Below, piece after piece: positions 53,215-61,952 of a stretch of DNA of 64,000 nucleotides (the first letter of the stretch is position 1; each line of letters opens with the position of its first letter). The notes under the pieces are model-generated. The model searched no databases. It was given only the letters and a program-made list of their open reading frames with translations, and was not told the DNA's origin. A program made the position numbers and the translations under genes. The stretch comes from JALNZF01 sp964447405 (GTDB lineage: Bacteria; Nitrospirota; UBA9217). Location: positions 1 through 64,000 of the forward strand of contig CAYUSP010000002.1 in the NCBI GenBank assembly GCA_964447405.1, written 5' to 3'.

Positions 53215-54144
53215 TTACATTTCTGTTACGGTTCCGTCCTGAAACCGGAGGGAACCTATGATCCTGTCGTTTTTAACAACTTCCACCTGGATGTGACACC
53301 CGAAATCCTGGGGACGCATCGTGACCGCGTCCGATCCATGTTTTTCGCGCCAATACCGGAGAACCGCGTCTCCCGCCATCTTCATCTTTGCAGCGGAGGC
53401 CGGCGTCTTCTGCTGAGTCGTACAGCCGCGCCCCTTCTGGCCTTGATCACGTCCTGCCTGCTGGCTGCATCCGTTGACCGGGCCGCATCCACCGCAGCCT
53501 GAACCCGCGCCCTGCTCTGCCAAAGCCACGCGGACAATGGATTTTCCGGAAACCCCGTCGAACCACCGTTTTACTGCAATCTGTGCTGTCAGCGGATCCG
53601 CGCCAGGCGGAATGACCCTCTGAGTTAAAAATTTATTTATGAGAAGCCTTCGGGCCAGCATGCCTTCGAATGCGGATTTACTGCTGTACTGCACCTCTAT
53701 CTCTTTTCTGAATGCGGTTTCATCAAGATCCGATGCGATGCGCGCATCGTTGACCGCATTTTTCAGCTCTTGTTTCGATACCGTTATGCCCGCATTGCGG
53801 ACTTCCTGCAGAATGATTCGTTCTGTAATAAGTTGATTCAGCAGTTGAGAGCGCATGTTCATTGATTGCGCATTGCCGACTCCCTGCACACGAACATACG
53901 CGTCGAGTTCGGAAAGTGTAACCTCCTCGCCGTTGACCACAGCTGCGATTCCGTTGGGGAGAAAATACTTATAGTATCCGACGCCCGCGGCAATAAGAAC
54001 GACGGGCAGGAGCAAAAGAACATACAGGTAGGTGCGTCGCTGCTTGCGCGGTCCCCCCTCGGGCGATGCACCAATGGTTTTCCCGCACGCGGAGCAGAAT
54101 TGGGCATCAGCATCATTGGCAGTTTGACATTCAGAACAAAGCAT
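53215..54144 (-). CDS. zinc-ribbon membrane-anchored SurA-like chaperone with Cys-rich insert
   Basis: A 309-residue protein. An N-terminal zinc ribbon (CSECQTANDADAQFCSACG) and a membrane helix precede a SurA/PrsA N-terminal-like helical chaperone region (AAVVNGEEVTLSELDAYV; LLNQLITERIILQEVRNAG). No parvulin isomerase domain follows; instead there is a Cys/Gly insert (GCGGCGPVNGC) that may bind metal. ATG 54144 is preceded by GGGGGG; a longer frame opens at 54174. It is first in the unit with DUF2318 and the ABC genes. Confidence 0.8.
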   Translation of the reverse strand: MLCSECQTANDADAQFCSACGKTIGASPEGGPRKQRRTYLYVLLLLPVVLIAAGVGYYKYFLPNGIAAVVNGEEVTLSELDAYVRVQGVGNAQSMNMRSQLLNQLITERIILQEVRNAGITVSKQELKNAVNDARIASDLDETAFRKEIEVQYSSKSAFEGMLARRLLINKFLTQRVIPPGADPLTAQIAVKRWFDGVSGKSIVRVALAEQGAGSGCGGCGPVNGCSQQAGRDQGQKGRGCTTQQKTPASAAKMKMAGDAVLRYWREKHGSDAVTMRPQDFGCHIQVEVVKNDRIIGSLRFQDGTVTEM

Positions 54145-54368
54145 CTCTGGAACCCCCCTGTTTTCAGCTGGCATTGATTTTCATCAGCCGCTTGGCATGC
54201 CGTATAAATTGCAATTGCACTGCCAATTCTATTTTTATTGAAATTCAACAGGATAGTGTACTTGAAGGATATGGCTGCTGTGGCATTTGATACAGCAAAC
54301 TCAGGAAAAGCGGAGGTGTTCTAGATTCTTATAATTCGTATTAGTGATCCCCGGAATATGCCGCCGAA

Positions 54369-54403
54369 AAAGCAGAGCAGGGCATATTAATTCAGCCCTG
54401 CTC
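54369..54403 (-). terminator. intrinsic terminator downstream of tusA
   Basis: Nine-base arms GAGCAGGGC (54375-54383) and GCCCTGCTC (54395-54403) with an 11-base loop. On the minus strand the hairpin is followed by TGCTTTTT, so it terminates the tusA-type gene at 54453-54701. Confidence 0.75.
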
Positions 54404-54452
54404 ATAATGTCATCTGTTTGCATACAACCGAGCGAACCAAAGCGAATGCTGC

Positions 54453-54701
54453 TTACGCTTTCTTGATAAAGAGCTCCCACATGCCCTTATCGTCCAGCTT
54501 CACGGTTTCCATCGTAAAATTGTTTTTCTCGCAATAACGAGGGATGCTGTCCTCAGCCGAGGCTGGGGCATCGCAGAGGACCTTGAGAATCTGGCCGCTT
54601 CCGAGTTTTTCCAAAGCTTTTTTGGTTAGCAGAAGCGGATAGGGGCATACTCTTCCAAGCGTGTCCAATGTTTCCTTCGGTGTTTCATCTTTCAGTGCCA
54701 T
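54453..54701 (-). CDS. tusA: TusA-family sulfur carrier protein
   Basis: An 82-residue protein with the sulfur-accepting CPXP motif in RVCPYPLLLTKKALEKL. TusA proteins carry a persulfide between sulfurtransferases, for tRNA thiolation, molybdenum-cofactor enzymes or dissimilatory sulfur metabolism. A second TusA-type gene lies at 61215. This one is transcribed opposite to the DsrE/rhodanese cluster and has its own terminator. Confidence 0.92.
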   Translation of the reverse strand: MALKDETPKETLDTLGRVCPYPLLLTKKALEKLGSGQILKVLCDAPASAEDSIPRYCEKNNFTMETVKLDDKGMWELFIKKA

Positions 54702-55358
54702 GATTGTTCCTCCTCAGGTTATAAGTATCAGATTCGGGCTGATCAATCCGCCCGCTTGCCATCATGATCAGCATGGGTATTTCACCTGCTGCGTTAATTA
54801 CCGTATATATAATGAAAGAAATTTCGCGGCGAGTGGGGTGTTAAGCCTGGTCACGCCGGATTCTTTATGCAGGTAGAGCAAGTGTCTGAGTGATGAAGGT
54901 AATACCTTAACAAAAACCATCTCACCTGTCAACAATCGTTTTTCCATTCGGTGTATTGTACTACACAATGCGCGGATCGGATCGGAATGGCAATCATTTA
55001 ATTTGTTCATCGTCCCATAACGATACTTTATAGCAGAAGTTTTTTCTTTGCTTGCTTTTTAAATTCTCTTGTATTATGTTACCCGCACCCCGAACAGCAT
55101 TATCCTGTCAAGACAAAAGAATATCAATTCGCAGCTATTTACATTCTTTACTCTGCAACTTCACCTGCAGATAGCCTTAGAGCTTTGATCATGAACCACG
55201 TTCGAAAACCGGCAGGATGACCTTCCGATCCAGGGGGGTATGCATTCCAGGCATTTTCGTGAGAACAGAGCCGGGTAATTCTTTCATAACGATTCGACGT
55301 GCGAAGTTTTCGACACCGCTGATAGATAAGACCAGCAGAAGAATCCAAGGAGGATACC
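54702..55358. other. intergenic region between tusA and the DsrE-type cluster
   Basis: About 650 bp with no supported ORF between divergent sulfur genes. It is AT-rich around 55010-55080 and should hold both promoters, but no clear -35/-10, sigma-54 element or riboswitch was recognised. Confidence 0.4.
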
Positions 55359-55631
55359 ATGGGGAAAAAAATCGCAGTACTCGTCAGAGACCGGCAAGGT
55401 GAGGCGCTGAGGATGTCAGTGGGCATCACGCTCATGGATGACACAATCGACGTCTATGTGCTTGACCGGAAAGTGGAAAGCAACGATGATAATGATTTGA
55501 ACATTGAGACCATCAAGGACTTGGGTATGAAACTGGCTACGAACACGAAGGAAAATGCGGGCATGGACTATATTTCCACGGAAGAACTGGCTCAGAAACT
55601 TCTGGAATACGATCATATCGTACCCTACTAA
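55359..55631 (+). CDS. small DsrE/TusC-like protein without cysteine
   Basis: A 90-residue protein with AAGGAGG before ATG. The pattern KKIAVLVRDRQGEALRMSVGI, TIDVYVLDRK and a terminal EELAQKLLEYDHIVPY resembles one subunit of the DsrE/DsrF/DsrH (TusBCD) complex. It has no cysteine, so it would be structural, not sulfur-carrying. The next two genes look like the TusB- and DsrE-type partners. Confidence 0.7.
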   Translation: MGKKIAVLVRDRQGEALRMSVGITLMDDTIDVYVLDRKVESNDDNDLNIETIKDLGMKLATNTKENAGMDYISTEELAQKLLEYDHIVPY

Positions 55632-55655
55632 AAAATCACGCGCGAGGTTATGAAC

Positions 55656-55823
55656 ATGAAAATACTTTATTTACTGAAACAGGATCTCGATGCAACTGGA
55701 AAGAAGATCCTGGATATGCACAAGAAGTCGAATGGCGTCACTATGGTCGATATTCGTGAGAATAAAAACTACGACCAGATCGTTGACCTGATCTTTTCCA
55801 ACGAAAAAGTCATATCCTGGTAG
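55656..55823 (+). CDS. 55-residue TusB/DsrH-like mini-protein
   Basis: A short ORF beginning MKILYLLKQDLDATGKKILD and ending YDQIVDLIFSNEKVISW. The N-terminal strand and the C-terminal DLI-SNEKVISW pattern match the ends of TusB/DsrH (about 95 residues), with the middle missing. GAGG lies eight bases before ATG 55656 (another ATG at 55650). The gene fits neatly between the two DsrE-type genes, 24 bp after the first and 27 bp before the second. No cysteine is present. Confidence 0.7.
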   Translation: MKILYLLKQDLDATGKKILDMHKKSNGVTMVDIRENKNYDQIVDLIFSNEKVISW

Positions 55824-55850
55824 CAACGAATTCGAGAGGAGGCAGCACAC

Positions 55851-56153
55851 ATGAAACTTGGCATATTTGTGAATACGAACAAGAACCTCGAAGCGGTTGC
55901 AGGTATAACCAAGGCTGCTCTCGCAAAAGGGCATGAAGTCATCCTGTTTAATATGGATGACGGCACCAAGCTGGTGGGAACTGCGGTTTTTGCGGAATTA
56001 TGCAAGACAAAAGGGGTCACGGTGGGTTTCTGCGACCATAGCGCGAAGCATATGGGCGTTACCAGCGAGGGTCTTCCGAAGGAGATCGTTTGCGGCAGTC
56101 AATACAATAACGCCGCGATGCAACATGAGGCGGACCGGGTAATCGTGCTGTAA
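55851..56153 (+). CDS. DsrE-family sulfur relay protein
   Basis: A 100-residue DsrE-like protein preceded by GAGAGGAGG. The segment GVTVGFCDHSAKHMGV places a cysteine at the position of the sulfur-accepting Cys of DsrE/TusD, followed by the usual H/R-x-x-G-V. Other family features are KLGIFVNTNKNLEAVAGI and a terminal EADRVIVL. With the two preceding small proteins it may form a heteromeric sulfur-transfer complex. A 42-codon open stretch continues in frame beyond the TAA. Confidence 0.8.
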   Translation: MKLGIFVNTNKNLEAVAGITKAALAKGHEVILFNMDDGTKLVGTAVFAELCKTKGVTVGFCDHSAKHMGVTSEGLPKEIVCGSQYNNAAMQHEADRVIVL

Positions 56154-56282
56154 CTGCGAACCGGCCAATGGCTGTTCGCGAACAGTATGCTTCTCAGCAG
56201 GTTCGAAACAGCAGGGTTCTCTGTCCAAGCCGATGAGGAAATACAAATAGCGGCTGCTCTGGAAATCTTGATGATTACTTAA
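56154..56282 (+). other. in-frame open stretch after the DsrE-type stop, containing a palindrome
   Basis: Directly after the TAA at 56151-56153, 42 sense codons follow in the same frame up to a TAA at 56280-56282. They include RFETAGFSVQADEEIQIAAA, which looks protein-like. There is an internal ATG at 56187 but no ribosome site. CTGTTCGCGAACAG (56172-56185) is a perfect 14-bp palindrome within it. Confidence 0.35.
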
Positions 56283-56311
56283 TTTATTTAATCCAAAAGG
56301 AGGAGGGTAAA

Positions 56312-56812
56312 ATGAAAAAAGTTCAGATCATTTTGTGGGTGATGGTAGTTGCCATAGCAATGGCGGCTCCGATGGTATATGCTGCCGATGATATGGCGGC
56401 AAAATTGAACGCCGTACTGTCAAAGGGCCCTGACACGAAGTTCTGGCAGATTTCAGCAGACGATGTTGCTGCAATGATCAACGAGAAAAAGACAGACTTC
56501 GTTGTTGTGGATGTTCGGCCCAACCCGGCTGAGTTTGGCGAGGGGCATATCCCCGGGGCGATTCAGATCACCACCCAGGATGTATTTAAACCCGAAAGCC
56601 TCAAGAAGCTCCCCAAAAACAAGAAGATCATCCTGGTATGCGTTACCGGGCAGATTCAGAACCTCCCGATTCTCGGCCTCAGGGCGCTCGGCTATGACGC
56701 CTATACCCTGGCGTTTGGATATGCCGCATGGACCAAGGGCTATCGCGGCGGGGTAAAAATGCAGGAGGCAATCCAGAACGCTGCTGCCAAGAATTTCCCC
56801 AGCCAGAAATAA
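56312..56812 (+). CDS. periplasmic rhodanese-domain sulfurtransferase
   Basis: A 166-residue protein with AGGAGG, a signal peptide ending VYAADD, and one rhodanese domain (FVVVDVRPNPAEFGEGHIPGA). The active-site Cys lies in LVCVTGQIQN; the loop lacks the usual CXXGXR Arg, so substrate preference may differ. It would handle persulfides or thiosulfate in the periplasm. It closes the DsrE-type cluster and is followed by a strong terminator. Confidence 0.88.
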   Translation: MKKVQIILWVMVVAIAMAAPMVYAADDMAAKLNAVLSKGPDTKFWQISADDVAAMINEKKTDFVVVDVRPNPAEFGEGHIPGAIQITTQDVFKPESLKKLPKNKKIILVCVTGQIQNLPILGLRALGYDAYTLAFGYAAWTKGYRGGVKMQEAIQNAAAKNFPSQK

Positions 56813-56818
56813 TGTTGT

Positions 56819-56853
56819 CCAGGGAGGCACGATGGTGCCTCCCTGGCTCTTTT
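56819..56853 (+). terminator. strong intrinsic terminator after the rhodanese gene
   Basis: A perfect 12-bp stem, CCAGGGAGGCAC and GTGCCTCCCTGG (56819-56830 and 56835-56846), with loop GATG, followed by CTCTTTTCC. Confidence 0.88.
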
Positions 56854-56972
56854 CCCTGTTCATCCCCTCTGCTCCCGGCATCCCCGCAAGCAGCAGCATG
56901 AAATCCTTAGAAGAATCTGCATGAGCAATACGAGCACTATGCATCGGGTAGAACTTCACTTTTTATTAATTT

Positions 56973-57614
56973 ATGGGTATAATGAAGCAGCTTCCGGTGA
57001 AATGCATTATGGTACATCATACAAATGCAGGTCAGATCAATGAATCCAGCCCGTCAGCCGCGAATTCACGCGGAAAAGGCATTTCTGTTTTTCTTTCCCG
57101 GGAACCTCTAAATGATCAGCATCCTTCACTAATCCATTTCAGCTCCACGCCCCTGTTTCGTCTTGATAAATCAAAAGAAAAATACAAACACCTTCTGAAA
57201 CAAAAGGACGTGGAACATCTCAGCCCGCTTGTCAATTATTTCATCAACCAATCGGGCCATGTCATTTATCTGGGAGGCGATGCGGTAATAAACCTTTTTC
57301 TCCGGGGTAAAAAGAAATATAAGTCGCTCACCCTGCTGGTAATCCTTGCGAATGACGAAGTCGAAAGGTATTCCAATATACTGAACAACATCATTTCTTC
57401 GAATGACGGCGCATTTTCCATGGGGATGAAATACAAGGTCAGCAAAAACCGGAAGGACAGCTGTTTCAAGGAACTTGCACTTGCACGGTATATTATAGAA
57501 CCACGTTTGGAGGGCCCGGAAAAACTGCTTTATCCACTGCGATCGTCCACGATAGAACTCGATCTTTCCACCCATCAGCGTTTTTCCCTTGCCTTTGAAG
57601 TCGAGCGGACATAA
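56973..57614 (+). CDS. hypothetical protein, possibly nucleotidyltransferase-fold
   Basis: A 213-residue cytoplasmic protein; the first ATG (56973) or M4 (56982) may be used. The central segment HVIYLGGDAVINLFLRGKKKYKSLTLLV resembles the glycine-loop and acidic-strand layout of nucleotidyltransferases (GG, then a later polar strand). The canonical DXD pair is not seen, so this is weak. There is no signal peptide and no operon partner. Confidence 0.6.
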   Translation: MGIMKQLPVKCIMVHHTNAGQINESSPSAANSRGKGISVFLSREPLNDQHPSLIHFSSTPLFRLDKSKEKYKHLLKQKDVEHLSPLVNYFINQSGHVIYLGGDAVINLFLRGKKKYKSLTLLVILANDEVERYSNILNNIISSNDGAFSMGMKYKVSKNRKDSCFKELALARYIIEPRLEGPEKLLYPLRSSTIELDLSTHQRFSLAFEVERT

Positions 57615-57713
57615 ACGTAACTCACACGATTCCCGATGGCCCCCCCATCAGCCGAAAGAGGTTCGCTTCAATAAGAAGTTTGTATGCGATATGCCGGAAT
57701 GATATAATGCCCC

Positions 57714-59423
57714 ATGCTGAACCGGTCCGCGACTGCCTTCCTCATCTCCACCGCCTTTTTGACGGTCTTCGTAATCCAATTTATCAGCCGCACTGCTGAC
57801 AACAACAGCCTCTTCAGCTGGGAGTGGGTTTTTGCCACAGCCGACGCCGCATCGACTTATAGTTATCTTATTGCTGGGCTCGCCGCAGCCTTTTATTTTT
57901 CCCGGCTGCCCGTGCCGGAGCAATATCATATACCGCTGCTCTTCTTCATAACCTTCGCTTCAATCATCCCTCTGTGGCAGCAGCCGGAAATAATCGTGGA
58001 TGCATCTCGTTATTTTTCCCAGGCCAAACATTTCTCATCGTACGGCATGAGATATTTTTTACACGAGTGGGGCAATGCAATCCAGGCATGGACCGACCTG
58101 CCGCTTATTCCATTCCTCTACGGTCTCCTCTTTATGGTGTTCGGCGAACACCGGTACGCTGTACAGATGTTCACGACAGTACTATTCGCCCTGACCTCCA
58201 TGCTCACCTACGTCATTGGCAGGCTGCTCTGGAACAGCGCGGTAGGATTTTCCGCGGGACTCCTGCTTCTTGGCATACCCTATCTCATGACACAAGTCCC
58301 GCTTATGCTCGTGGACGTGCCAACGATGTTTTTTTTGATGCTCTCCATTTACACCTTCCTCAAAGCCATGGACGTCGGGGGAGTAGGCTGGATCGCGGGC
58401 TCTGCCACGGTAATCGTCTGCACTGTACTCACAAAATATTCCACGTGGTTCATGCTGACTGTGCTAATCATTGCACTTATGGTCCGCACCATCCCGCATT
58501 GGAGTGCAGGGAATCGCCGCCCTGCACAAAGAGGTGCGGTCGTTCTGCTGATCGCAGGTGCAATCTCCGGCATACTCTTACTTGGGAAGTATGACCTGGT
58601 GCATGCACAGCTCGGTCTTCTGCGAGAATATCAGCAGCCAGGCCTCTATCGCTGGGGCGAAAATTATATATCAACATTTTTGTTCCAGGTCCATCCATTC
58701 ATTACCCTGGCAGCAATAGTCGGATTTTCCATGGCTGTGCGCAAGCGCGACTGGAATATTGCAATCGTCAGCTGGCTCCTGCTGCTCATGGCTGTATTCA
58801 GCATCAAAAGGATACGGTACACCCTGCCCATTTTCCCCCTGGTGACCCTGATGGCGGGATATGCGCTCAATTTTATAAAGAGTGATGAGCACAGGCGATT
58901 CGTAGTCTACGGTATGGTTTCAACTTCGCTTGTCATCGTCCTGTCCGCCTATTTGCCATTCGCATCCCGGATGAGCGACGCTAATCTGAAACACGCAGGC
59001 GCATATCTCGATACGCTTGATACAGCGGAGATTGAGGTGTTCACACTGCAACCCGGCGATCCCGTGGCCAATCCAGCGATATCCATCCCCCTGCTCGACC
59101 TGTATACGAATAAACAATTGCATTACGCTTATCATCCTGATGAGCCCCCCGCCGCTGCTGAAGTCCAGCTTTCGCCGCTACGCTTCACCTGGGATTTCAG
59201 GAATCCACCCTACTATGCAGTCCCGTCAAATTCGAAGGCGCCTCAGTCGATAGTTGTCATATCAGATGTTCAGAATGACTCACTGCCCGTGAATCTGGAG
59301 AACAACATCTCTTTCTACAGGCTCACGAGGTCATTCATGACCACCGAGGGAGTTTTCCGCCATTCCGTGGGAATCAGGGTATTTGAAAGAATACGTGATA
59401 ACACGATGCACACTCTTGAGTAA
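57714..59423 (+). CDS. GT39-type (ArnT/PMT-like) membrane glycosyltransferase family protein
   Basis: A 569-residue polytopic protein with about 11 helices and a C-terminal periplasmic domain of about 150 residues. Features typical of dolichyl/undecaprenyl-phosphate-sugar mannosyltransferase-like enzymes are IIVDASRYFSQAKHFSSYG with an acidic residue in the first periplasmic loop, and HPFITLAAIVGFSMAVRKRD followed by IKRIRYTLPIFPLVTLMAGY. The lipid-linked sugar and acceptor are unknown. It stands alone. Confidence 0.85.
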   Translation: MLNRSATAFLISTAFLTVFVIQFISRTADNNSLFSWEWVFATADAASTYSYLIAGLAAAFYFSRLPVPEQYHIPLLFFITFASIIPLWQQPEIIVDASRYFSQAKHFSSYGMRYFLHEWGNAIQAWTDLPLIPFLYGLLFMVFGEHRYAVQMFTTVLFALTSMLTYVIGRLLWNSAVGFSAGLLLLGIPYLMTQVPLMLVDVPTMFFLMLSIYTFLKAMDVGGVGWIAGSATVIVCTVLTKYSTWFMLTVLIIALMVRTIPHWSAGNRRPAQRGAVVLLIAGAISGILLLGKYDLVHAQLGLLREYQQPGLYRWGENYISTFLFQVHPFITLAAIVGFSMAVRKRDWNIAIVSWLLLLMAVFSIKRIRYTLPIFPLVTLMAGYALNFIKSDEHRRFVVYGMVSTSLVIVLSAYLPFASRMSDANLKHAGAYLDTLDTAEIEVFTLQPGDPVANPAISIPLLDLYTNKQLHYAYHPDEPPAAAEVQLSPLRFTWDFRNPPYYAVPSNSKAPQSIVVISDVQNDSLPVNLENNISFYRLTRSFMTTEGVFRHSVGIRVFERIRDNTMHTLE

Positions 59424-59759
59424 ATCAGCAAGTAGCGTATTTCGCGCCTATGGACAGCTTATTATACATTTTTGTTGCACAATGCATCACTTTGAAAAAA
59501 AACATTTATATTCAAAAACAAGCAATTAAGCAACATTACACGGAAAATAGTGCTTGTTTTTGATACCGTAATTCTGTATAAATGCTGTTATAGATTTTAT
59601 AAGCCCTTATAAGTATTCCAGAATAGCCCATAATTTAACCTTATAGCTTGCTGAGAGCATCGAACTACTCTATTGAAAGGGGGGAAATCGTTCACAGCTG
59701 ACAGGATTCTGCATCGGGGGAGTATCCTTCACACTATTTAAAGGGGGGGGAATAGTATT
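59424..59759 (+). promoter_or_regulatory. leader region of the yeeE operon with a 13-bp inverted repeat
   Basis: These 336 bp lack an ORF. Perfect 13-bp arms TCAAAAACAAGCA (59512-59524) and TGCTTGTTTTTGA (59551-59563) enclose 26 bases. Three G-runs occur near 59678, 59715 and 59744; the last acts as the ribosome site of the next gene. The inverted repeat could be an operator or an RNA element. No defined riboswitch class fits. Confidence 0.5.
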
Positions 59760-61175
59760 ATGGAAGAGAAAAAAAATCAGATATGGGCTTTTGCCATGAC
59801 TGGGCTGCTCATTCTCGTCAGCATGCTCTACTACCAGGCGAATGCATATTACATGTATGTCGTAGTATACATCTGGTTCGGATTTGCCTATGGGATGATG
59901 CTTCAGTATGGCCGGTTCTGCTTCGCGTCCGCGTCACGTGATCTTTTTGCAGCAGGTGTACCTCGAATGGCCGTCGGTATCCTGGTGGCGCTTATATTCT
60001 TCAGCCTCATTCAAGCCATGCTGGCGTCCACCGACATGAGTACATTCCATCCCGCGCCATTCGGCATCCACACACTGATTGCCGGATTGATCTTCGGCGT
60101 GGGCATGGTGCTCTCCGGCGGTTGTGCATCCGGTTCGTTGTACAAGATCGGCGAAGGCAACGGAACATCGTTTCTTGCTGCGTTCTTCGGCCTCTGCATA
60201 GGACAGGCAGTTTTCGTGGATGTAACCTGGTTCAACGGATTAATGCCCCAGGCATGGTTTGACAAGGCAATGTCAAAAGGGATTCCGGCCGCTCAGATGA
60301 CATCGTCCTTTGACGTCTACCTGGCCGGCTACGTTTGGGACCAGCCGGTCGTTCAATTATCCAAGATCTCGGCGTTTTCCGGCCTTCCGGGCGTATCGAA
60401 ATACTTCATCGCCGATGCGCTGATCAACGCCCTGATCCCTGCCGCGCTTCTCCTCGTCACGATCTACTACTTCTACATTAGAAAAGGGTTCCTTAAAAAA
60501 AGAGCCAAGACAAAGGAAGGCACGATGGGTTTGAGCGATGAACTTACCGGCATCTGGAGCATGATCACCGCATCTAAGAGAACAACCCTGATGGGCATCA
60601 TTATCGGGATTGTCGCCGGCCTCCACATTTTCGTCATAAAAGGGATGCAGCTCCGATTCGGGATCAGCAACTTCGGAGAACTCCTGACCAGAATGGGGCA
60701 TACTGCCGACACCTCGATCAAAGGCACGGTGTTCGACCCGGGATACTGGTATATCACGAGCCAGGAAGGGCAGTTCGGCGCATGGATACTCGAGAAATTT
60801 GGGTGGAACATGCACGATAATATTTTCTTCGGTCTTAACAACGGTCTCCCCGAGCCGATACGCAATCCGGCGCTCTGGATGTCCTTCGGCATCATCTTCG
60901 GCGCATTTGTCATGGCGCGGCTGAGCAACGAGTTCAAGTTCAAACTGCCTAAAGGTGAACTGATTGTATGGGGCCTCATGGGCGGACTGCTGATGGGTTT
61001 CGGCTCTCGACCCGCGTTGGGATGCAACATCGGCGCTTTCTTCATCCGCGTTGCCGGTGGAGACCCGAGCGGATGGCTGTATGGACTCGGCATGGTGTGC
61101 GGCGCATTTTTCGGCGTCAAGTTCTTCAACTGGTGGTCTGACCGGAAAATGGCAAAAGAGATGGCAAGCTTTTAA
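59760..61175 (+). CDS. YeeE/YedE-family thiosulfate/sulfur-compound transporter
   Basis: A 471-residue membrane protein with two internally related halves. The conserved cysteines appear in GRFCFASASRDLF, VLSGGCASGSLYKIGEGNG and SRPALGCNIGAFF. In characterised YeeE these residues relay thiosulfate by transient hydrogen bonding or exchange. The next gene is a TusA-type carrier, the standard partner. Transport of thiosulfate or a related sulfur species into the cytoplasm is therefore likely; exact substrate is inferred. Confidence 0.92.
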   Translation: MEEKKNQIWAFAMTGLLILVSMLYYQANAYYMYVVVYIWFGFAYGMMLQYGRFCFASASRDLFAAGVPRMAVGILVALIFFSLIQAMLASTDMSTFHPAPFGIHTLIAGLIFGVGMVLSGGCASGSLYKIGEGNGTSFLAAFFGLCIGQAVFVDVTWFNGLMPQAWFDKAMSKGIPAAQMTSSFDVYLAGYVWDQPVVQLSKISAFSGLPGVSKYFIADALINALIPAALLLVTIYYFYIRKGFLKKRAKTKEGTMGLSDELTGIWSMITASKRTTLMGIIIGIVAGLHIFVIKGMQLRFGISNFGELLTRMGHTADTSIKGTVFDPGYWYITSQEGQFGAWILEKFGWNMHDNIFFGLNNGLPEPIRNPALWMSFGIIFGAFVMARLSNEFKFKLPKGELIVWGLMGGLLMGFGSRPALGCNIGAFFIRVAGGDPSGWLYGLGMVCGAFFGVKFFNWWSDRKMAKEMASF

Positions 61176-61214
61176 CCTACACTAACTGTTACATTCTTAA
61201 GGAGGAACACTATC

Positions 61215-61466
61215 ATGGCAATGAAATTCGAAAAGAGCGCTGACGGAACCTATATGCTTGATGTGTGCGGTTATGTTTGTCCTCATCCGCAGATCTACTG
61301 TAAAAAATCCATCGAGAAGATAGCTGACGGGGAAGTCCTCAATATGATATTCGATAATCCTTCATCAGCGGAAACCATCAAACAGATGCTGGACCAGGCG
61401 GGACATGACCTCATGGAGGAAAAGAAGGAAGCCGGCAAGATCATCTATAAAATCAAAAAGGGATAA
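61215..61466 (+). CDS. TusA-like sulfur carrier (YeeD type)
   Basis: An 83-residue protein with AGGAGG and the CPXP motif in VCGYVCPHPQIYCKKS; two extra cysteines flank the active one. YeeD-type TusA proteins receive sulfur from YeeE, encoded 40 bp upstream. A C-terminal Lys-rich tail ends the protein. It differs clearly from the TusA at 54453-54701. Confidence 0.92.
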   Translation: MAMKFEKSADGTYMLDVCGYVCPHPQIYCKKSIEKIADGEVLNMIFDNPSSAETIKQMLDQAGHDLMEEKKEAGKIIYKIKKG

Positions 61467-61498
61467 TTTGGTTGCCCTCACCAAAGAGGAGATAAAGA

Positions 61499-61795
61499 AT
61501 GAATAAGCCGACAATGATTATAATTGGAGTTCTGGTGGTAATCCTGGGATTCCTGGTGATCTATAGTCAGCAGCGTGATGCGATCGCGAAAGCTCCACTG
61601 GGCCAGGGGGCTGCAGGCGGTGGCTATGGATCAGCGCCCGCTTCAGGCGGCTATGGATCCAAACCGGCTGCCGGCGGATACGGAACCGCGCCTGCAGTGG
61701 GTGGATACGGTTCTGCTCCCGCAGCCGGCGGGTACGGCGCTCCTGTTCCAAAAGCCGGGGGATATGGAGCTCCTGCAGGTGGACACGGCAAATAG
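61499..61795 (+). CDS. small membrane-anchored Gly-Tyr-rich repeat protein
   Basis: A 98-residue protein with GAGGAG upstream. One N-terminal helix (IIIGVLVVILGFLVIYSQQ) anchors a low-complexity tail of five or six GGYG-centred repeats of about nine residues (GGYGSAPAS, GGYGSKPAA, GGYGTAPAV). The tail faces the periplasm if the helix is an uncleaved signal anchor. Such repeats suggest a flexible linker or condensate-like segment. Its position inside the sulfur operon is the only functional clue. Confidence 0.8.
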   Translation: MNKPTMIIIGVLVVILGFLVIYSQQRDAIAKAPLGQGAAGGGYGSAPASGGYGSKPAAGGYGTAPAVGGYGSAPAAGGYGAPVPKAGGYGAPAGGHGK

Positions 61796-61952
61796 CGCAC
61801 GCGCAACTCAAGCATATCTGTTTCGGCATTGCGAGTGATCGATCTTCACTTTCATGCGGATGCATTCCTCGTACGTAACGAATGATCAGTAACTGCATTT
61901 CATCAATCAGTACGAGCACTTCACCGCTGCTTCATCGCAAGAAGGAGACATT

